A stretch of DNA of 59,502 nt from Rhodobacter sp. (lineage in GTDB: Bacteria; Pseudomonadota; Alphaproteobacteria; Rhodobacterales; Rhodobacteraceae): NCBI GenBank assembly GCA_016704435.1, contig JADJAB010000019.1, positions 1-59,502 of the forward strand, written 5' to 3'. This document shows, piece by piece, positions 55,034 to 59,502 of this stretch; within the stretch, counting starts at the first letter, position 1, and each line of letters opens with the position of its first letter. A model generated the notes under the pieces. The model was not told the origin of the DNA. It searched no databases and was given only the letters and a program-made list of their open reading frames with translations. The position numbers and the translations under genes were made by a program.

Positions 55034-56046
55034 GCCTCCGTCACCCGCATCACGAGTTTGCCCTGTACCTCGCCAGCCTCGACACGTTCATGGGCCCGTC
55101 GGACCTCTGTCAGCGGCACGACTTCTGCCACCGCCGGATCGAACCGTTGGTCGGCGAGCATGGCGAACAGCGTTGCCAGATCCTGTTTGAACCACTCTGG
55201 ATGGTTTCGGCGCATCGCTCCGATGGAGTAGAACGCCGTCGCATGGCCGTTCGGCAGCCAATCCCAAAGCTTGAGCTTCACGAAATCCATCGGTATCGAC
55301 CCGCCGCGCCCCAGAACTTCGTTCATGAACCCGTAGGCCACCAGCATCCCGCCGGGTTTGAGCGCGTGAAGCGAACGGGGAAAACTGTCGGCCCCGAGCG
55401 GGTCGAACACGGCATCTACTCCGCTGCCCACCGCCGCGGCGATCGCCGCCTCAAGATCGGCGGCCGCGCTGTCGATCGGCGTGCCTCCATGTTGCCGTAT
55501 CAGGTCGTGTTTGGCGGCTATGTCGGTGCCGAATGCTGTGATCCCGGCCTCCCGCGCCAGTTGCAGCATGGCCGTGCCCACGGCCCCGCCGGCGCCGTGA
55601 ACGAGAATGCTTTGGCCTTTCTTCACTTTGGCCACACGATGTAGCATCTGGTATGGCGTGACCGCCGACAGGATCATCGCCAGTGCATCTTCGTCCGAGA
55701 CCCGCTCGGGAACCGGTGTCAGGCTGGTGGCGGGCCGGCAGATGAATTCGGAATAGGCGCCGATGGTCGTCAGGTCCGCCACGCGGTCGCCCGCAGCGAT
55801 CCCCGCGACACCGGGACCGATCGCGTCCACCACGCCAACCAGGTCATATCCCGGCACGAACGGCGGTTTCTCCTTCACGTCCGGATACATGCCCTTGCGG
55901 ATCATCACGTCAGTGAAGGCGGCGCTGGTGACAAGCACACGGATCCGAACCTCGCCAGCCTGCGGCTCGGGCAGGTCGGCGACCGTCTTGATGTGGAACT
56001 GGTCGGGTCCGCCGAACGCCCGGAGTTCGATCTGTTGATATGGCAT
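55030..56046 (-). CDS. Zinc-type alcohol dehydrogenase / quinone oxidoreductase family protein
   Basis: A 338-residue MDR-superfamily protein of quinone-oxidoreductase type, with GYDLVGVVDAIG, GDRVADL and the NADPH-binding HGAGGAVGTAMLQLA. The structural-zinc cysteines are absent, consistent with the zinc-free quinone reductase branch. It reduces an enone or quinone using NADPH; the substrate is unknown. It starts just beyond a decayed hydrolase and overlaps the amidohydrolase by four bases (ATGA). Confidence 0.87.
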   Translation of the reverse strand: MPYQQIELRAFGGPDQFHIKTVADLPEPQAGEVRIRVLVTSAAFTDVMIRKGMYPDVKEKPPFVPGYDLVGVVDAIGPGVAGIAAGDRVADLTTIGAYSEFICRPATSLTPVPERVSDEDALAMILSAVTPYQMLHRVAKVKKGQSILVHGAGGAVGTAMLQLAREAGITAFGTDIAAKHDLIRQHGGTPIDSAAADLEAAIAAAVGSGVDAVFDPLGADSFPRSLHALKPGGMLVAYGFMNEVLGRGGSIPMDFVKLKLWDWLPNGHATAFYSIGAMRRNHPEWFKQDLATLFAMLADQRFDPAVAEVVPLTEVRRAHERVEAGEVQGKLVMRVTEA

Positions 56047-56355
56047 CGCGTTCGGCCCTCCTCGGTGAAATCGATCTGTGTTACGCCAAAGAAGCGGACG
56101 ATCTCGTCCGCAAGCGCGGCATCATGGCCGAGCCAGATGTGGCCACCGTCCGGATAGACGACCAGGCGGGCGTCCGGGTTCCGTTCGGCAGGACGCCGTG
56201 CCGTGGCCGCCATGCCGAACAGATCGTCCTTACAAGACATTTTCAGCGCTGGCACGGCAATATGGTTAAGAGCGGTCGGCGACGGCGCCCCCGCCCAGAA
56301 ACCGTCGATGCGCAGCCCTGCGGAAAGCCTGGCCGTCCGGCCACGTTCACTGAGT
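56047..56355 (-). pseudogene. 3' remnant of an alpha/beta hydrolase
   Basis: On the minus strand the frame reads LRIDGFWAGAPSPTALNHI, VPALKMSCKDDLFGMAAT and YPDGGHIWLGHDAALADE, the second half of an alpha/beta hydrolase with its acid (DD) and catalytic histidine (GGH). The first half is missing; the frame meets IS5-like sequence near 56355. It directly precedes the oxidoreductase and was probably the first gene of that operon. Confidence 0.6.
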
Positions 56356-56453
56356 GAGGAGGGTCAGCTAACAGTCCGGGGGACTGTTTTCCCGACGACC
56401 ATGCGAATACGCTGGAGATCAGGGCGATCAAGGTGACCGGCAGCCGGGTCGGC

Positions 56454-56492
56454 CCCTCCCATGGTTTGAGGGCAATCCATTTCCGGGCAACG
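56454..56492. repeat. 39-base insert-like repeat, copy A
   Basis: Starts CCCTCCCATGG and ends CCGGGCAACG. It interrupts the transposase remnant in frame between VG and DAPML, which are adjacent in relatives as I recall them. About three quarters identical to copy B. Confidence 0.5.
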
Positions 56493-56561
56493 GATGCCCC
56501 CATGCTGCCCGAATTGCTCAACCAGATCCTCGCCGACGAGCCCATTGGCAAAGTCAGTGCC

Positions 56562-56600
56562 CCCTCTCACGGTTTGCATGCAAACGGTTGCCGGGCAACG
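56562..56600. repeat. 39-base insert-like repeat, copy B
   Basis: Starts CCCTCTCACGG and ends CCGGGCAACG. It contains the perfect 14-bp palindrome GTTTGCATGCAAAC (56572-56585) and GTTGCC/GGCAAC arms. It sits 108 bases after copy A, thus in the same frame, at the point where the transposase middle is missing. Confidence 0.5.
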
Positions 56601-56760
56601 CATGGCGCGCGACTTCGACAGGCAGGTGGCCGAGCTGTAGATCAGGGCGGCAATCCTGAACCGCTTCACTGGACTGGGCACACCCATACTCAACGCGCGG
56701 GATGATTTTGTTCAAGGGAAGGGGAAGGGCGACCTGAGGCTGATTTGTGCAACAGCGCCC

Positions 56761-57206
56761 ATGCTATCCGAAGATCAACTGGTCCGCGCCGCCGATAGCA
56801 ATGAGACCGACGAGATTCTCATCCTGGCCGAGCAGATCACGAAGGGGCCGGAGCATCGGTTGCCGGAAGGCTGGTCGTTCACGGACAAGGACGGGACTGA
56901 ACGCCATCATATGCGCCAGCAATGGTGGAACGCATCCGCGCCCACGTGGCGCGACATCGCGATCTCCGAGCCATTGGTTGAGGGCCTTCCGGACGCCGAT
57001 TTGCCGGCAACGCTTGCATCGCAGACCTACCCGACCGAAGCGCGGCCGGTGTTCTACGGGCAATACTGGCTGACGGGCGCCCCCGTCCTGCAATCGGCGA
57101 ATGCGCTGTGCCTCTACTATTCAGCAGGCAAGGATGGGCCGCTGGTCTCTTGCGACCTGTCGGAACCGACCGAACCACTCTCGCAAGATCGTATCCGTGT
57201 GCATCC
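56761..57206 (+). pseudogene. 3' remnant of a metallophosphoesterase-type gene
   Basis: The frame MLSEDQLVRAADSNETDEIL to about DRIRVHP contains PVFYGQYWLTGAPVLQ and ALCLYYSAGKDGPLVS, which resemble the C-terminal part of serine/threonine- or diadenosine-tetraphosphatase-like metallophosphoesterases (FGHYW and DYSAGKGG-like blocks). The N-terminal metal-binding half is absent, cut by the IS5 right end at 56757. The ATG at 56761 is probably internal to the original gene. Confidence 0.5.
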
Positions 57207-57585
57207 GACGATAGGTTGGTCGGAAGAAGGCGGTCATACACCCTCCCCGGCGGATCGACCCGTGGCAACTCTGCCAACCTGCACGGATCTCCGGGCAACA
57301 GCACAGTGGATTTGCCGCCCAGCTTTCCGGTACGCTCGGTTTCTCCGCCGGGCGGCACACGCGCTTTTTCGCCCGAACGCGCGCCTCGCCGTCGACACAG
57401 GTGGTTTTTTCAGCGTGGAATGCGACGCGGTTCGGAAAATACCCGGGCCTCCATGCGCTTGCCCCATGTATCGAACGCTTGCGCCCGGACAGGCCAGATC
57501 CGGGGTCGCCGCTCAACAGGGCAAGACACGGAGCAGCACTCGCTGGATTTGTTCTTTGGGAAATACTCCCGCCGGAGGCTCCACC
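57207..57585. other. Unassigned region
   Basis: Around 380 bases with open frames on both strands but no recognisable product. It lies between the phosphoesterase remnant and the core gene at 57619, probably the right edge of the accessory stretch. Its end (57554-57570, TTTGGGAAATACTCCC) resembles the 3' half of the dispersed element on the minus strand. Confidence 0.5.
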
Positions 57586-57609
57586 GGATGCCGCGGTGCG
57601 CCGGCATCC
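57586..57609 (-). terminator. Hairpin after the HI0933 gene
   Basis: GGATGCCG and CGGCATCC form a perfect 8-bp stem nine bases past the stop at 57619. On the minus strand it is followed by GGGAGTATTTCCCAAAG, a variant of the dispersed element, so this is a divergent copy 9. Confidence 0.55.
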
Positions 57610-57618
57610 GTCGGGGGC

Positions 57619-58794
57619 TCAGGCCACCTGCCCCGCCACCCAGCCCGACGACCAGGCCCACTGGAAGTTGTAGCCGCCGAGCCAGCCGGTGATATCCACC
57701 ACCTCGCCGACGAAATACAGCCCCGGCACCGCCCTGGCCTGCATCGTGCGCGCGTCAAGCGCCTCGGTGTCGACGCCGCCCAGCGTCACCTCCGCCGTGC
57801 GGTAGCCTTCGGACCCCACCGGCACCAGCCGCCAGTCGGCCAGGCCCTCAGCGACCCGGTCCAGTGTTGCCCCGGGCACTTCGGCCAAGGGCCCGGTCAC
57901 CCCCGACAGATCGGCCAAGTGGCGCGCCAGCCGGTCGGGCAGCATCCGCGCCAGCGCGCCCGCCAGCTGTCCCCTGCCCGCCTCGACCTTGGACCGGCGC
58001 AGCATGGCCCCGGCGTCCTGTCCGGGCAGCAGGTCCAGCGACAGCGCATCGCCCTCGCGCCAGTAGCTGGAGATCTGCAGCACCGCCGGACCCGACAGCC
58101 CGCGATGGGTGAAGAGCAGCGCCTCGTCAAACCCCATCGTTCCGCAAGACACCCGGCCCGGCAGCGAGACCCCGGCCAGGGGCTTCATCCAGACCAACTC
58201 CTGCTCGGCAAAGGTCAGCGGCACCAGCGCGGGCCGGGTCTCCGTCACCGGCAGGCCGAAGCTTTCCGCAAAGCGGTAGCCATGGGCGCTGGCCCCCATC
58301 TTCGGGATCGACTTGCCGCCTGTGGCGATGATCACCGATGCCGCCTCTTGCACCCCGCGCGCGGTTTCCACCGCAAAACCGGCGCCGCGGCGCGTCACCG
58401 CCCCCGGTGCGCAAGACGTCCAAAGCACCACCCCGGCGCCCTTCATGTCGTCTAGCAGCAAATCCACCACCTGCGTCGCCGGCCCGTCGCAGAACAGCTG
58501 CCCAAGCGTCTTTTCATGCCAGGCGATGCCTGCCGCATCCATCCGGGCGATGAAATCCCATTGCGTGTAGCGTTTCAGCGCCGACAGCGCGAAGCGCGGG
58601 TTGCGGCCCAGAAAGCGGTCGGCGGCGATCCCGAGATTGGTGAAATTGCACCGCCCGCCGCCCGAGATGCGGATCTTCTCGCCCGGTTTGGCGGCGTGGT
58701 CGACGACCAGCACCCGGCGGCCCCGGCGGCCCGCCTCGATGGCGGCGAACATGCCCGCCGCCCCCGCCCCCAGCACGATCACATCCCAAGCCAT
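57619..58794 (-). CDS. HI0933/YhiN family FAD-dependent oxidoreductase
   Basis: A 391-residue flavoprotein with the dinucleotide-binding VIVLGAGAAGMFAAIEA at the N-terminus, KIRISGGGRCNFTN, IATGGKSIPKMGASAHGY and the C-terminal VGEVVDITGWLGGYNFQWAWSSG, which identify the HI0933 (YhiN/BaiN-like) family. A gut-bacterial member acts in bile-acid metabolism; the role here is unknown. Intact and full length, and back to core-type codon use. Confidence 0.92.
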   Translation of the reverse strand: MAWDVIVLGAGAAGMFAAIEAGRRGRRVLVVDHAAKPGEKIRISGGGRCNFTNLGIAADRFLGRNPRFALSALKRYTQWDFIARMDAAGIAWHEKTLGQLFCDGPATQVVDLLLDDMKGAGVVLWTSCAPGAVTRRGAGFAVETARGVQEAASVIIATGGKSIPKMGASAHGYRFAESFGLPVTETRPALVPLTFAEQELVWMKPLAGVSLPGRVSCGTMGFDEALLFTHRGLSGPAVLQISSYWREGDALSLDLLPGQDAGAMLRRSKVEAGRGQLAGALARMLPDRLARHLADLSGVTGPLAEVPGATLDRVAEGLADWRLVPVGSEGYRTAEVTLGGVDTEALDARTMQARAVPGLYFVGEVVDITGWLGGYNFQWAWSSGWVAGQVA

Positions 58795-58823
58795 CCGGCC
58801 TCACTTTTTCTCATCAGTCCCTC

Positions 58824-58852
58824 TTGCGGGCCGCCAGGGGCTTCGCTAAACA
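58824..58852 (+). promoter_or_regulatory. Possible tRNA promoter
   Basis: TTGCGG and TAAACA are 17 bases apart, and the start point would fall a few bases before the tRNA. Confidence 0.4.
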
Positions 58853-58863
58853 CCCCGCACGGT

Positions 58864-58938
58864 TGGGGCGTCGCCAAGTGGTAAGGCATCGGTTTTTGGT
58901 ACCGACATACCCAGGTTCGAATCCTGGCGCCCCAGCCA
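58864..58938 (+). tRNA. tRNA-Gln (anticodon UUG)
   Basis: A complete cloverleaf: acceptor TGGGGCG pairs with CGCCCCA (58928-58934), anticodon stem TCGGT/ACCGA holds the loop TTTTGGT with anticodon TTG, and GGTTCGAAT forms the T arm. The 3' CCA is encoded. It reads CAA and, by wobble, CAG glutamine codons. Confidence 0.96.
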
Positions 58939-58960
58939 AACTCTGCATATTCAGGCGCGA

Positions 58961-59425
58961 ATGAGAAAGCCAGACGTGAGCCCCCGCTGCCTTGCCCTCG
59001 TCTCGCTCCTGACGCTGACCGGCTGTGTCGGTTCGACCAGCAGCATGCGGCTCTATCCCCTGGAAGGCGAGATCGCCGAGGCCGACCCGACCCTGGTCAT
59101 CGAGGCCACCGCGCGCAACACCACCGGCACCTCCGGCACGCTCAGCTTCCGTCTCCCGGACCGGGTGAAATGCGATGGCACGTGGAGTTCGCTGACCCCG
59201 AAGACCGTCTCGCGCTCCAAGGGCCTGTCGCTGACCTGGCGCAAGACCGGGGGTGAGGTCGGCTCCGAGACCGCCACCGTCCCAGGCGTCAACACCGGCG
59301 AAATCTATGCCGTCTGCGCAGACGGGACGCGCCTGCAGGGCACCTTCGTGATCGGCAGCGGCACCGCCAGCGGCACCGGCTCTGCCACCGATACCCGGGG
59401 CAATGTCTACAAGCTGCTGTTCTGA
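58961..59425 (+). CDS. Small lipoprotein, unknown function
   Basis: A 154-residue protein with a lipoprotein signal peptide: basic start, hydrophobic LALVSLLTL and lipobox LTGC at about residues 19-22. The mature part is beta-rich, with two cysteines (VKCDG and AVCAD) and a Gly/Ser/Thr-rich end GSGTASGTGSATDTRGNVYKLLF. No family is recognised with certainty. ATG 58961 is used; GTG 58976 is possible. Confidence 0.72.
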   Translation: MRKPDVSPRCLALVSLLTLTGCVGSTSSMRLYPLEGEIAEADPTLVIEATARNTTGTSGTLSFRLPDRVKCDGTWSSLTPKTVSRSKGLSLTWRKTGGEVGSETATVPGVNTGEIYAVCADGTRLQGTFVIGSGTASGTGSATDTRGNVYKLLF

Positions 59426-59502
59426 AGCGGCCCCAAAATGCCCCAACGAGTGCCCCACCCTGCGAGTTCGGAGCAGGTTGCGGGAAGGAATCCCTCCGGC
59501 TC

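Larger units (their letters stand above)
56356..56757 (+). mobile_element. IS5-family remnant
   Basis: Fragments of an IS5-type transposase in order: TLEIRAIKVTGSRVG, DAPMLPELLNQILADEPIGKV and, in another frame, MARDFDRQVAEL with an in-frame stop followed by IRAAILNRFTGLGTP, the usual C-terminus. GAGGCTGATTTGTGCAACA at 56736-56754 resembles the right terminal repeat of such elements; no left terminal repeat is visible. The middle of the transposase is deleted, so it cannot move itself. Confidence 0.65.

Noticed and set aside
59426..59502. Possible start of another RNA gene or att site after the lipoprotein
   Set aside because: The last 77 bases contain GC-rich pairs, but no cloverleaf or repeat of the tRNA-Gln 3' end could be formed within the window.

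Overview
The window is high-GC chromosomal DNA of an alphaproteobacterium, almost certainly a member of the Rhodobacteraceae/Paracoccaceae (Rhodobacter-like). This is inferred from the gene order lptF-lptG-lptD-surA-pdxA-rsmA beside pepA-holC, the complete glgP-glgB-glgC-glgA-glgX-pgm operon, an Rrf2 regulator of NsrR/RirA type, DUF4167 and PAS_5 proteins, and many GTG starts with 4-base ATGA/GTGA overlaps. No phage, CRISPR array or rRNA was seen. One tRNA-Gln(UUG) lies near the right end.

Layout. 1-2.3 kb: end of a metallophosphoesterase facing an MttB-family methyltransferase. 2.3-13.5 kb: a minus-strand glycogen operon making and breaking alpha-1,4/1,6 glucan, with phosphoglucomutase at its end. 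13.5-18.2 kb: an Rrf2 regulator with an FNR-like box, then copper homeostasis (cueR-copA facing copZ, each with a 19-bp-spacer CueR-type promoter), a glutamine-rich microprotein and a TfoX-C protein. 18.2-24.8 kb: ndk, an ABC-F ATPase, DUF2267, MarC, a membrane-anchored aspartic protease, holC-pepA. 24.9-32.5 kb: LPS export and outer-membrane biogenesis (lptF, lptG, lptD, surA), pdxA and rsmA. 32.5-40.4 kb, minus strand: DUF4167, prfA-prmC, speB with DUF1499, a class III aminotransferase (agmatine to putrescine to catabolism), a DUF6636 protein and an M20 amidohydrolase. 40.4-43.3 kb: a tandem 1,100-bp segment with two related outer-membrane barrel genes, a truncated mazG and an intact mazG. 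43.3-49.5 kb: iron-type ABC binding protein, Asp-box repeat protein, nucleoside hydrolase, yicC-gmk-gamma-carbonic anhydrase, PAS_5 protein. 49.5-57.6 kb: an accessory stretch of different character (DGC protein, decayed CPBP protease, DUF6544, a hydrolase/amidohydrolase/oxidoreductase operon, IS5 remnant, truncated genes). 57.6-59.4 kb: HI0933 flavoprotein, tRNA-Gln, small lipoprotein.

Two features colour the whole window. First, at least 21 one- or two-base indels break 13 otherwise well conserved genes, mostly in short homopolymers. They include genes expected to be essential (lptD, lptF), so I read most as sequence errors and give each gene its full repaired extent as one CDS. Second, a composite dispersed element (G/C hairpin, C-rich spacer, then GAGTATTT and CCAAGATGAAG) recurs between genes across the core region but is not seen in the accessory stretch until its right edge.
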